A DNA stretch of 64,000 nucleotides from Photorhabdus caribbeanensis (lineage in GTDB: Bacteria > Pseudomonadota > Gammaproteobacteria > Enterobacterales > Enterobacteriaceae). The stretch covers positions 1 to 64,000 of the forward strand of contig NZ_RCWB01000032.1 in NCBI RefSeq assembly GCF_018448885.1. The letters run 5' to 3'. Positions 28,881-40,800 of the stretch are shown one piece after another (positions within the stretch are counted from its first letter, which is position 1; every line of letters starts with the position of its first letter). Both the position numbers and the translations under genes were made by a program. The notes below the pieces were generated by a model. That model saw nothing but the letters and a program-made list of their open reading frames with translations. It was not told where the DNA came from and ran no database searches.

Positions 28881-30293
28881 TCAATGCGCTGAGCGACGAC
28901 GATATAAAACCTGAGAGAACAAAGAGAGACAAAGGAGCAAAAGAAGCACAAGAGAACAATACAAAACCCAAAAGCTATTAGGCATCCAAATCATAAATGT
29001 CGCCCAAGACAATCCAAGCAACAAATTTGGGAAGGTCAACACGACCAAGAGAGCAATAATGAATAAAGCAGATAAAATTGTCGCTTTCACAACGCCAAAG
29101 TTTGCAAGCCAACTTATATTTTTTCCTTTTAAGTTTAAATATATTAAAAAGAGGCAAGCCAAAATCACAAATACACTGACAACGAGAAAAGTGCTATCAA
29201 AAGTATCAAATAACTCAAGATCTTTAACGGTATTTAACCCTGTAAAGTCGCCCCCTTGAGCAAGCTGTTGCATGATTTGCTTGCCAAGTTCAAAAGTAAT
29301 GTTGCTGTTAACATTTGCCATCACAGCAACCGCAGTGCCAGAATCCAGATCAACGGCAACGTAACTAGAGAACGTTGGGTTCATTCCTGTATGAAATACC
29401 CGATTCCCCTGTTTATACCATCCTAAGGTATATATCGCTTTTTCACTTTCGTTGGTATCAACACCAAACTTCCCTGAAAATACAAGTTTTTTGGCACTAA
29501 AGAGAGTTAAATCCGTATTGCTTGCTAAAAATCTCAACCAGTTAAGCATGTCGGAAGCATTAGTTTGTATATATCCCGCCGGTACATTGGCTAAGACAAA
29601 CGGTGCATCGTATGGCCTGGCTTGCAAGAAACTGATTTGATGGCCTATTGCTTTTTTCGCCGCGTCTGGAAGAGTGGAAGTCGCATTCATCTGTAGCGGC
29701 GCCAAAATATAGGTTTGCAGTAGCTGTTGATAAGACTGCCCCGAAACTTTCTCCATCATTCTGGCTGCAATATCATAATTGAGTGTGGCATATGCATATT
29801 GCCGCCCCGGCATGGTTTGGAGATTAATTAACTTAATATCATCGATAACTTGCGAAAGCCCTTTTTGAGGCCGGGAGTAGAGCATATCAATGGTTTTAAA
29901 AGGCAGGCCCGATGTATGGTTGAGTAATTGTAAAAATGTCACATCAACGTTTTCACCGTCGTAATTCGTTTTTATCGATGGCAATATTGATGAAACTTTG
30001 GTTTGGGGCAAGATTTTGCCTTCTTCTATCATTTTGGCCGCAATTAAACCTGTAAAAGATTTACTGACTGATGCCAGCTCGAAAATAGTCTCTTTATCTA
30101 AATTTTGAGTACTATTTTTATTTTCATTTGTTAGCAATATTACGTTTGATTTTTTATTCTTGTCGACCGTCACTATAACTAAGCTCGGTATCTTGCCAAA
30201 CTCCATATATTGCAAAATTTGACTTTTCAAATTCTCATCTGCCGAACTAATACAGGAAAATAGAAGAAGGAAAACCATAATAAAACACTTCAT
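28881..30293 (-). CDS. ClbP/XcnG-type periplasmic D-Asn peptidase (prodrug-activating)
   Basis: Serine beta-lactamase-fold peptidase anchored in the inner membrane. Numbering from ATG 30293: signal peptide 1-18, SxxK nucleophile motif SVSK at 75-78 (ASVSKSFTG), catalytic Tyr in YATLNY near 168, and an HTG box (FHTGMNP) near 315. The C-terminus carries three predicted membrane helices (from TFLVVSVFVILACLF to VLYCSLVLLLLLCL). Three C-terminal helices separate the ClbP/ZmaM/XcnG group from ordinary class C beta-lactamases. It should remove an N-acyl-D-Asn cap in the periplasm. GTG 30308 is an alternative start. Confidence 0.9.
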   Translation of the reverse strand: MKCFIMVFLLLFSCISSADENLKSQILQYMEFGKIPSLVIVTVDKNKKSNVILLTNENKNSTQNLDKETIFELASVSKSFTGLIAAKMIEEGKILPQTKVSSILPSIKTNYDGENVDVTFLQLLNHTSGLPFKTIDMLYSRPQKGLSQVIDDIKLINLQTMPGRQYAYATLNYDIAARMMEKVSGQSYQQLLQTYILAPLQMNATSTLPDAAKKAIGHQISFLQARPYDAPFVLANVPAGYIQTNASDMLNWLRFLASNTDLTLFSAKKLVFSGKFGVDTNESEKAIYTLGWYKQGNRVFHTGMNPTFSSYVAVDLDSGTAVAVMANVNSNITFELGKQIMQQLAQGGDFTGLNTVKDLELFDTFDSTFLVVSVFVILACLFLIYLNLKGKNISWLANFGVVKATILSALFIIALLVVLTFPNLLLGLSWATFMIWMPNSFWVLYCSLVLLLLLCLSLFSQVLYRRRSAH

Positions 30294-30377
30294 AACCGCC
30301 CCGTTCACATTTAAGGTTCCATTTCACTTCGCACCGGACATTGCTAACCAAGAAATTAATAAAATTTTCACAATCTA

Positions 30378-31751
30378 TTAAATAACTTGGCAAACTTGAA
30401 CACTATCTGGTTTAGACACTAAATTGCCTAGTGCGATCAGCGAAAGCACAACCGCCAAAATAAATACCAGCAAGTCGATTGAAAATAGAATAAGAGGAAA
30501 ACATCCAACACCAAACAAAAAAGATAACGAAAAAGTTAAAGCAACCTGCAAGAAAAGTTTCAGAAAGACCAATAACATCGAATATTTCTCTTTTTTTACG
30601 CTTTGCAGAAAACCGATAAACACCAGCAACCCACCAAGGAAAAACAAGCCTAAAAAAATAAAAAAGGAGATATTCAAAACCGCTAATAACAAACTTTTAT
30701 CATTAGTGAATAAGCCATATAGATGTTCCGGCAATGTAATAACCAGCAAGGTCATTGATATTGAATAAAATGAAGCATATAACAACGCCACCTTTAATGA
30801 CTTTATACACCGATTATATTTTTCCGCACCAAAGTTATAACTTGATAAAGTTTGCAGCGCTGACATCATCGCAATCAACGGCAAGACAATAAAACTTAAT
30901 ACCCTGAAAACCAAACCAAAAGCACTAATCATATCTCCCGCGTTTTCAACTTCACTCGCTTTAATAAGATAATTGATAGTGAAAATAAGTATCCCATATG
31001 ACAAATTTCCAATCAGTGTTGGCAATCCGATAAGCACTATATCCTGGCACTCTTTCACGTCTATACCGAAGTAAGTCGGTGAGAGAGTAAGGCGAGTATG
31101 ATTACTATAAAAGAGCACTGCTGCACATATTAGCGCTATAGTATTTGCCAGTACCGTCGCAATCGCAGCGCCAAACATTCCCATGTCGCATACAACAATA
31201 AAAATAAAATCAAACGCAATATTAAGAATGGATGCACAGAGCATTATTGAGAACATGGCATTGGTTTTACCTTCTGCTCGTAATAGATCACCCAAAATAG
31301 TCTCTATCATGATAATAGGCGCACATAAAGCCAATGGCATTGCATAATCCAAAGCATAATTAATTATGCTTTCCGTAGCGCCAAGAAATAATAAAACCTC
31401 TCGTGCCCATGTTAGAAATAATATGCCAAAACAGATAGCACATACTCCAGCCATGAATATAGCTTGTGTCGCAACTCGATTCGCCAAATCAGGCTTATTC
31501 GCTCCCAGAAATCTCGCGACTAAAACAGCAGCCCCAGCTCCTAACATAACCCCGACCGCACCGACTAATAAAAGGACCGGGAAAAATATTGAAAAGCCGG
31601 CCATAGCATCTTTGCCAATATATTTAGTAATAAATATAGCGTCAATTATTCCATAAAGCCCTTGGATTGACATGCCAAAAAAAACTGGAATTGATAATTT
31701 TAAATATGCAAGGGGAACAGAATCATTTGCCATGAAATCGGTATTTTTCAA
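30378..31751 (-). CDS. MATE-family exporter (probable prodrug pump)
   Basis: About 457 residues with 12 hydrophobic segments and MATE features: N-terminal PVFFGMSIQGLYGIIDAIF, LGAGAAVLVARFLGA, and the second half repeating the pattern (GLPTLIGNLSYG). MATE proteins export drugs using Na+ or H+ gradients. In colibactin, ClbM carries the acyl-D-Asn precursor to the periplasm, and here the gene lies just before the ClbP-like peptidase. TTG 31751 is preferred as start because GGAG (31758-31761) lies 6 bp upstream; ATG 31733 and TTG 31763 are alternatives. Confidence 0.92.
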   Translation of the reverse strand: MKNTDFMANDSVPLAYLKLSIPVFFGMSIQGLYGIIDAIFITKYIGKDAMAGFSIFFPVLLLVGAVGVMLGAGAAVLVARFLGANKPDLANRVATQAIFMAGVCAICFGILFLTWAREVLLFLGATESIINYALDYAMPLALCAPIIMIETILGDLLRAEGKTNAMFSIMLCASILNIAFDFIFIVVCDMGMFGAAIATVLANTIALICAAVLFYSNHTRLTLSPTYFGIDVKECQDIVLIGLPTLIGNLSYGILIFTINYLIKASEVENAGDMISAFGLVFRVLSFIVLPLIAMMSALQTLSSYNFGAEKYNRCIKSLKVALLYASFYSISMTLLVITLPEHLYGLFTNDKSLLLAVLNISFFIFLGLFFLGGLLVFIGFLQSVKKEKYSMLLVFLKLFLQVALTFSLSFLFGVGCFPLILFSIDLLVFILAVVLSLIALGNLVSKPDSVQVCQVI

Positions 31752-31877
31752 TGATATCTCCAATAAGAAATTAATATTTTTAAATTTAATATTACTATAT
31801 AAGAGTGCGAGTGAAACTTTCCAACTTAAATTAATATCGCGTCAGAGCTCTTATTACAAGAACTCTGACAGCAAGTA

Positions 31878-34800
31878 TCACATTAGTTTGCCAATCACGC
31901 CCTCAAGCAACTGTTTAAATAACGTCATTGTGCTGGTGACGTCGTTAACACTGAGATTTTGATTATCAACGGCAATGAGTTTCCGAAGAGTTTCGGTCAT
32001 ACCCACCACATCGGTCGCCCACACTTGCCCATGATCAGGGATTGCCATAGCAAGGAAACGATGGAGAAGCTCCAACTGTGATAACCAGCGTTTTACAAAC
32101 TGTTCCAATTCACTGGCTGTCATCGCCAATAACAACTCGGGACTTTCCATCAATTTATTAACAGCACCGATACCAACATAATGGTGTGTTTGGGTGTTTC
32201 CGTTCGTAATAGCCGTGTGAGTCTGCAATCCCGACAGGGTTTTATCTAGCGTCTTGCGTAATAGATGGTCAGTAGGTAAGAACTCTCCCGTTTGAACAAC
32301 CGATATAGCAAGATAAGGACGAGATTTGTGATACACCTCATGGGATTTCATAAACTCAAGTCCTTTGAAACCGATAACAGTTTGCGCGAACTCATGATCA
32401 CTTATTTCACCAAAGTAATTAAAGCTCCCGTCATAGATTTGATAACCTTCTGACGTGCGCCCAACCAAAACAAATGCATGTGGAATAACCTCTTCCTCAT
32501 CGATTTCCAAATTATCAAATAGAGGCCGGAGTAAATATTCACTATGACTCAGCCCATAAGAAGGGGAAAACGGTAAGTGGTAATCTGAACCGGTTATAAT
32601 AACCAGTTTTCCTTTCTCCAGTTCTTCCACACAATACGCGATATAAGATTCCAAATCGTCGAAAAACTGTTTGTGATAGGAAAACGAGAAACTTTCCTGT
32701 AACTGAGGCCAATCCAATAGTGCGCCATAATTCTGATAGTCACTCAGGATATTGCCTTGCGAGTCTGAGGGCTGTACGGCAAAACCAAACAGCAAGCTTC
32801 CATCTGATGCTCGCATTAAGCTGTCTGGACAATTCAAACCATAATCATGTTTTAATTTTTCTCTCACTGCCGAATACATACAGCTCACGTCACTGCCATA
32901 AAACTCAGGCTTGAACTGTGTATTGTATTGCCAACCACTCGAATGAGATGAATTAGGCGTATCGATCAAACGGATAATCTCATTCAGGCTCTTTCGCGAT
33001 AGCAGCATATTCATATCAACGGGCATTTGTGCCGACTTCGCTTTCGCGATGACTTGTACTGCGGATAGTGAAGTACCACCCAATGTGATGAAATCATCTT
33101 CCCCGTTTACATCACTGACACCCAGTACATTTTTCCAAATAACCTTAAGTTCTTCTTCCACACTCGTTGTCTTTGTCGCGCCAGAAACTTGGTCTCTCCC
33201 CACACTTTGTGTAGACACTTGAGTTATGTCAGAGCCAACTTTACCTGAGAAAATGGCTTGTAGCCTTTTCACATCTTTAGGATATTCTTTACCTCGAATC
33301 GGCATGGGAGGAAGGTTTACCGGGGATATAACCGTCTTGTTCAATTCATGCGGCCAATCGACATTGACGTTCAACAGCGACAACATGCCCAGACTTTCCA
33401 TAAGACAAGTTTCCTCTTCTTTGCCATGACTCATAAGAGAAATACAGACATGTTTTGTATTGAAATTCTGGTGATGTTTAATCAGGGACGACAAACCATT
33501 TCCAGGCCCCACCTCGACGAAAATAGCATCACCGCTTGCCAGTAATTCCTCTAACCCTTGAGTAAAGCGTACCGGCTCACGAATTTGACGAACCCAATAG
33601 TGCGGTTCCTCCATCAGATTTTTAGTACTCAATTCTCCGGTCACATTAGAGATGATAGGAAGTTTGGGTTGTGAGAGTTTCACGTCACCGATAACTCGCT
33701 CATAATCAGCCAAAATTGGCTCCATATAACGGGAATGGAAAGCACGGCTAACTTTAAGGCGTTTCGTCTTGATTGATCTGGATTCGCAAAGTTGCTCAAA
33801 GGCGGTGATTTCCTCGTCTGAGCCGGAGAGCACACAAAGTTCACTGCTATTATCGAGCGCGATTTCCAAGCGACCAAACAACATGGTTTGCGCCACTTTT
33901 GCCGAACACATAACAGATAACATAGCGGCGGTTTCAGTGGACTGCATCAAGCGACCTCTGGCACAAACCATCCTAACGGCATCGGCGAACGAGAATATTT
34001 CAGCAACCGCTGCTGCAACATATTCACCTAAGCTATGGCCCAACATCGCGGCCGGTTTAACGCCATAAGATGCAAGAACCTGCACCAGTGAATACTCAAT
34101 AATAAACATTAACGGCTGAGCAAACTCGGTATTATACAATCTCTCATCATCTTCCCCGGTGAGGAAAAGCTGTTTTAAATCAATCGCGCAGTAATCGCTG
34201 GCTATTTCAAATCCTCGATCACACCATGTTTTGAATACATCATTGGTGTGATAGAGAGAGAGTCCCATCGCCGCATATTGCATGCCTTGTCCCGGGAACA
34301 GATAGACCACTTTTCTCTCTGACGTCATGCCGTTGTAGAGATAATCAGAAGATGATGACGACAGTCGCTGCAATAAACCTTCACGATCTCGGCTATAAGC
34401 AACAAACAGATAAGGCATAACGTCTCTTTGCATTAGACTCAATGCCATCTCATTGATGTGACTATCAACTACATTGCTTTCAACTACATTGCTTTGTATT
34501 GCTCGCTTCAACTGCTTCTTATAGCTGTCTAACGACTTTTCATCAGGAGCCGACAATACAATTGGCAGAACGCCTGGCTGCTCTCTGGTCTGTGTTTGTC
34601 GATTGACACTTGGCGCTTGTTCGAGCACAACGTGCGCGTTCGTACCACCGATACCAAACGAGCTAACACCCGCTCTTAATGGTCCCTGAGAATCATCAAG
34701 TCGGCTGTATTGATTGCTGATAATGAATGGACTGTTGACAATATCGATTTCCGCATTGATTCTGGCAAAATTGATTGTCGGCGGCAGCTCTTTATATTTA

Positions 34801-37800
34801 AGCGCCATTGCTGCTTTTATCAGTCCGGCAATACCCGCGGCTGAGTTCAGATGGCCGATATTGGATTTTACACTGCCCAATTTGCAGAAGTTTTTCTTAT
34901 CAGTAGCAAAGGCTTGTTTAAGCGCTTTAAATTCAATGGGGTCCCCCAGATGGGTGCCCGTACCATGCGCTTCAACAAAGCTTAACGTGTCTGCCGAGAC
35001 ATTCGCATCTTTAAGCGCGGTTTGAATCACGTCAATTTGCCCCTGATAACTTGGCGCAGTGTATCCGACCTTTCTGCCGCCATCATTATTAATCGCTGTG
35101 CCTATGATGGTCGCATAGATATTGTCATTGTCTTTCAGGGCTTGTTGAAGTGGCTTTAATACAACAACACCAACGCCATCACCAAAAACCGTACCACTGG
35201 CTTGGATATCAAACGGACGACACTTCCCATCTTTTGCATGGATCATCCCCTCTTCGGATAGATAGCCGGCTTTTGTCGGTAAAGTAATGGAAACGCCGCC
35301 AGCAAGCGCAACATCACATTCCCCAGCTCTCAGAGATTTGATTGCCTCATTGACCGCAACCAGAGACGACGAGCAGGCGGTTGACAACACCATACTAGGG
35401 CCGGTCAAATTCAATTTATAGGAGACAATGGTCGCCATATAATCCTTATCCGCCACGGTCATTGCACTATATTGGCCCGCACTTCCCTCGGCCGTCGCCA
35501 TCGCCTGAGCTAACCACTGCAAATTGCCTGACGCTGCCGCATAAAGGCCAATTTTGTATCTGCTTTCTTTGGGCTTAACGCCTGCGTCTTGCAGCGCCTG
35601 CCAGCAACACGTATGAAAAGCTCGAACTTGCGGGTCCATTTGCCTTGCTTCGTAAGGTGTATAGCCAAAAAAGTTAGCATCAAACTCACCCGCGTTAGGA
35701 AATACCCCTTTTGCTCTGATGTAATTGGGATTATCTAATAGCGCCTGATCTATCCCTTCTTCAAGCAGCTCTTCTTTGCTGAATATCGATATGGATTCTT
35801 TACCGTAAGTGAGGTTCTGCCAAAAGTCGTAAATGTTTTCGGCTTCCGGGAATGTAGCAGCAATACCCACAATGGCGATTTTGTTACTGATATCAGCATC
35901 GAGATCTTGGCTCCGTTGACTATTCCATGGAGTATCAAATTCTGCTGCTTTATTATTTTCAACCGCAGCTACTGATTGCTCCTCCACCATCATTACGTTT
36001 TGCTCAATAATAAAATCAGCAAGTAATTCTGATGTCGGATAACTAAACATATCCACCACGGACAAATCAATATAAAGCGCTTCGGTAATGCGTTTATTGA
36101 CCTGAACCAGATCCAATGAATTTGCCCCTAATTCAAAGAAGTTATCACCACTATTAATCGAATGGATTTTTAAGAAGTTTTTCCAAATATCCATAATAGT
36201 GTCGATGATCTGCTGTTTTGAGAATATCTGTTTTGAATATGCTGAATGGGATTGATACGTAAAAGGCCGAATATGGGTGCCGACCCATTGTTCAAATCGC
36301 TGATTCAGATCCCCGGTAGAAACGATTAATTGCCCCGCAACAGGTGACTGTAAAACACGTTCTAAAATATAAAGACCTTCATCCGGCTCAATTAATAACT
36401 GGTCTAATGAAGAACCTATGACGTCATCAGCATCTTTACGTTCAAATACCCAACCATCCCAGTTGATACTAATCCAAGGCTTGCCCAACTGATTTTGTTG
36501 TTTGGCAAACGCATCAGCAAAAGAACTCACTGAACTGTAAGCCGAGAAGCTTAAGCCCCCCAAAATAGCCGCGATGGAGGAGCATAAAATACAGAAATCA
36601 ATTTGTTTGTGTTCTAATAGTTCTGCAAGTAACTGGTAAGAATAAACTTTTGTGTCAAACTGGGGCTGACAATTCTCCATAGTAATATGGTTAATGCCTT
36701 GGAAAGAGTCTCCTCGCGTAACACCTGCCGCACAGATCACCCCATTTAACTGACCATATTGTGCTTCAATGTGTCCAATCAGCGTTTCCATCTCCTGTCG
36801 ATCACACACATCTGCCGCGTAGTAATCAATATCCCCCTCACTCATCAGAGATAATTGATGTATTCGATCAATAAGTTTTGACTGAGGATGGGCTTTTACT
36901 TCAATATCACCCCACTGCGCTTTTCGAGGTAAATCCCTACGCCCCGATAAAATCACCTTGGCGCCATATTGCGTCACTAAGTGTTCCGCGAATAACAAGC
37001 CTAGATCACCCAATCCACCGGTAATCAGATAAACACCTTGTTTTTTGAAAGGCTGTTTTTTGGCAATAACGTCGGTAATCGGTTCATTATTCTCAAGCTG
37101 TTGGTAACGCTTTTCAAATCGCGCTTGTTGAGACCGTTTGACAATAAAACGCATATCGCTTGCTGTTAATTCTTGAGCAAGAATATCGCATGCCGCCTCA
37201 ATAGATTCATCCGTATCTAATTCAATAATTCGAGGATGACATTTAGTGACTTCTTGAGCGATAACCTTAATTAAGCCATTGAGCAGACTGTGTTCCGGTA
37301 GTGCTGTAGTCGCCAATAATAAACGAAACTCAGATAAATGCCCCGATTTCCCCCACGATTGCAGGAATAAGATGACCGCAAACCAAGATGTCATTATGTC
37401 CTTGGTACCGGAGAGCGGCCAGGCAAAAATAATTGAGTCCGGCGAGAAACAAGAATGGGCTAGCTCAGCCATTAATTTATTAAAACTATTTTTATCTCCC
37501 GGTGTAACGCCTATTACTTGGCCGTCGACATAATACTCCGGCGACGGAACAATAAATTTAAGTTTTTGCCCCTCTTGATTAAAGCGCTTAGTAAATACAT
37601 TACACCACGCTAAACTCGGCACAAAACAGACGATATTATTTGCCTGTTCGGTACTTTCGGTCGGTAACTCGATGGGTTGCCACTGTTCGGTATACAACCA
37701 CTGTGTAAGTTCTTTTTTAGTTACTTTGGTTTCAGACGTCCGACCGGTCGTGGTAGAGGAAATATGATATTCAGTTAAACTTGGCTCTCTGATGAATTGA

Positions 37801-40800
37801 TAGCCAGGAAGACTAATACGTCCCGGAGATACATTTTGGTATAAGACAGTCCAATCGATAGAACATCCCAAAGACCAAAGCTCTCCCAATACTTTGAGCA
37901 GACAGGCTCGGTCACTCTCTTCCTCAAGTGGATGACGTAACAGATTAAACACTGAAATATTCGCGTGACTATCCGCTATCTGCTTCACAAAAGTTGAAAG
38001 CGTGCGTCCCGGCCCTACTTCCAAAAATACATTTAGCTCCGGCTTTTGCAGGCAAGTTTCAATACCTTGTTGAAATTCAACCGCTTGGCATAAATGCTTG
38101 ATCCAATAGTCGGCCGAACACGCCTCTTCGGGCAGCACCCACTGGCCTGTGACGTTTGATAAGAACGCCGCTTTTGGCGCTTTAAAATCCACTTTATTCA
38201 GTTCCGCGCGAAACTTATCGACGCCGGGCAACATCATCGCCGTATGAAATGCATGCGATGTCTTCAATAATCGACAACGGTAATTCTCTCGCGACAATCG
38301 CTCTTGTACCGCTTTAACCTCTTCCAAAGGACCCGCGATAACACATGAATTAGGCGAGTTAATCGTCGCCAGTGTCACGGAGTCCGTCAGAAATAGCTCA
38401 ACTTTTTCTCTGCTCGAAGCGACACTGAGCATGGCTCCCGGTTCACACTCCTGCATAATGAGACCACGTGAAGCAACCAATTTAAGTGCCTCTTCCAAGG
38501 TCATCACTTCGGCTAATGTCGCGGCGACATACTCTCCCACACTGTGACCAATCATTGCATTGGCCCGGATACCGAAACTTTCCAAGCACTTCGCCAGTGC
38601 ATAAGAGACAACAAAGATAACCGGTTGGGTGATGCGGGTATTTTGCAGTTCAATACTACGCTCTTCTGCATCCTCTCCATCGCTGTACAGGAGCGACAGC
38701 AGATCGATATCAAATTGTTCATGTAGTAGTTGATGGCATGTATCCACTATATTTTTGAAGGTGTCTAACTCGTGGTACAAACCTTTCGCCATCTCGACAT
38801 ATTGCGCCCCCTGCCCCGGGAACATAAAGACAAGACCGGGTGCATTGTCTGAAACCTCGCGCCCCTCCGGCTTGCCATTTGCCAAACGAGACAAAGTGCT
38901 GATCAGTGCTTCAATGCTATCTACAACCGCTGACGAACGGACATCAAACTCGCCTCGCCCTAATTGCAACGTGTAAGCTAAATCGGTCAGATTGGGTTCT
39001 TGCTCTGCATGCTGGATAGAGTCATGCAGTTTGCTCGCGATTTTAGCTAAACCTTGCTGGCTCTTGCTTGACAGCACAACGAGTTCTGGACGCTCATTAT
39101 CCCTCTTTACTGGCTGCGCTATCGATTTAACCGTCAAGTGCACATTGGTTCCACCAATACCAAAGGAGCTGACTCCCGCGGTTCTAATCTCATTATCACT
39201 CTTCCAATGCCTTGATTTATCGATCAAAGTAAATCGAGTGTTAGACAATGAATCAGGGATCGCTTCCGTAACATGGCATGACATCGGCAATGTTTGGTGT
39301 TTAAGCGCTAATATCGTTTTAATAAAACTTGCTACGCCTGCCGCCGTATTGGTATGACCGATGTTGGATTTAACACTTCCCAGTACACAATTTTTGTCGC
39401 TTGCTCCAAGAGATTCTTTGATGCCCTCAATTTCGATTTCGTCGCCAACTAAAGTTGCGGTGCCATGCGCTTCCAGAAATTCAATATCATCCGGTTTAAC
39501 ACCGGCCATATTTAAGGACTGGCGAATACAATTTGCTTGTCCATTCGCATTAGGGGCGGTGTATCCCGTTTTGTCATGACCATCATTGTTGACGCCAAAA
39601 CCCGCGATCACACCATAGATGTTGTCATTATCTCTCAGTGCATCCTCTAGCCTTTTGAGTGCCACCATCCCCAAACCATCACTAAATACCGTGCCGCTCG
39701 CTTCTTTGGTAAATGGACGACAGTGACCATCAGAACTGTTGACCATACCGCGTGCATAGACGTAACCGCTTTTAACGGGTGTGGTAATCGATACACCACC
39801 AGCCAATGCCAGATCACATTGATGAGTATATAAGCTCTGACAGGCTAAGGTGATAGCCAACGCGGAGCTGGAACAGGCGCTTTGAACCGTTACAGCCGGT
39901 CCGGTTAAATTCAGTTTGTAAGCGACGCGAGTCGTCAAAAACTCTCGGTCATTCAAAAGCGCAACGCCAAACTGTTCCGTTGAATCCGTCACCTCTTTTT
40001 TTAATCGCTCTAACCACTCATGATTCGAGCCACAGGAGGCAAAGAGCCCGGTTATCGGCCGGTATTTTTGATTGCCATATCCGGCATCATCGAGTACCTG
40101 CCATGTCGCTTCATGTAACAATCTGAATTGAGGGTCCATATACTGAGATTCACGAGCCGTATACGCAAATGCCTCTGGATCAAAATCAAACGAGCTCGAT
40201 ATTACGCCTTTTGCTTTGATGTAATTATCCAACTGCAAAACAGCCGCAGGAACACCGGCTTCAAGTAACTCCTCATCTGAGAAAAAGCTGATACCTTCAT
40301 GACCTTCTAGCAGATTTTGCCAATATTCTTGAATGTTCTCACTGCCCGGAAAACGTCCACTCATTCCCACAACAGCAACCGCGTGTTGTGGGTAATTGTG
40401 CTTGGTATCGTCGTTTGAAACGGATATTGGCGATGTACTCTGAGGTGTGCGTTGGCTCTTTTGTAACGTTTGGCTATTACCTAATGAGCAAATATGCTGA
40501 GCTAATTTTTCACAGTTGCTATAACGGTAGTAATCACTGATTTTTAGGTTCAATCCATACTCAGTGTTTACCTTGTCATGTAAATGCGCAATATCGAGTG
40601 AACTCGCGCCAGCATCAAAAAAGTTGTCCTTAAGCGTAATCGCCTCTTTTGCAAAATGCGTTTTCAGCATCTCAAGTAGCGCGGTTTGTAAACCGGCCCC
40701 ATCGAGTGAATGCGCTCGCGCTTGACGCACGTCTGCAACCTTCGCAGGCTGAACCTTTTCTTTTTGGACATGCGCAACAGGTCTAAACTCAAGGCGATCC

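Noticed and set aside
28881-30293. Class C beta-lactamase (antibiotic resistance)
   Set aside because: Three C-terminal membrane helices and the MATE/NRPS context mark the ClbP/XcnG group; secreted beta-lactamases lack these helices.
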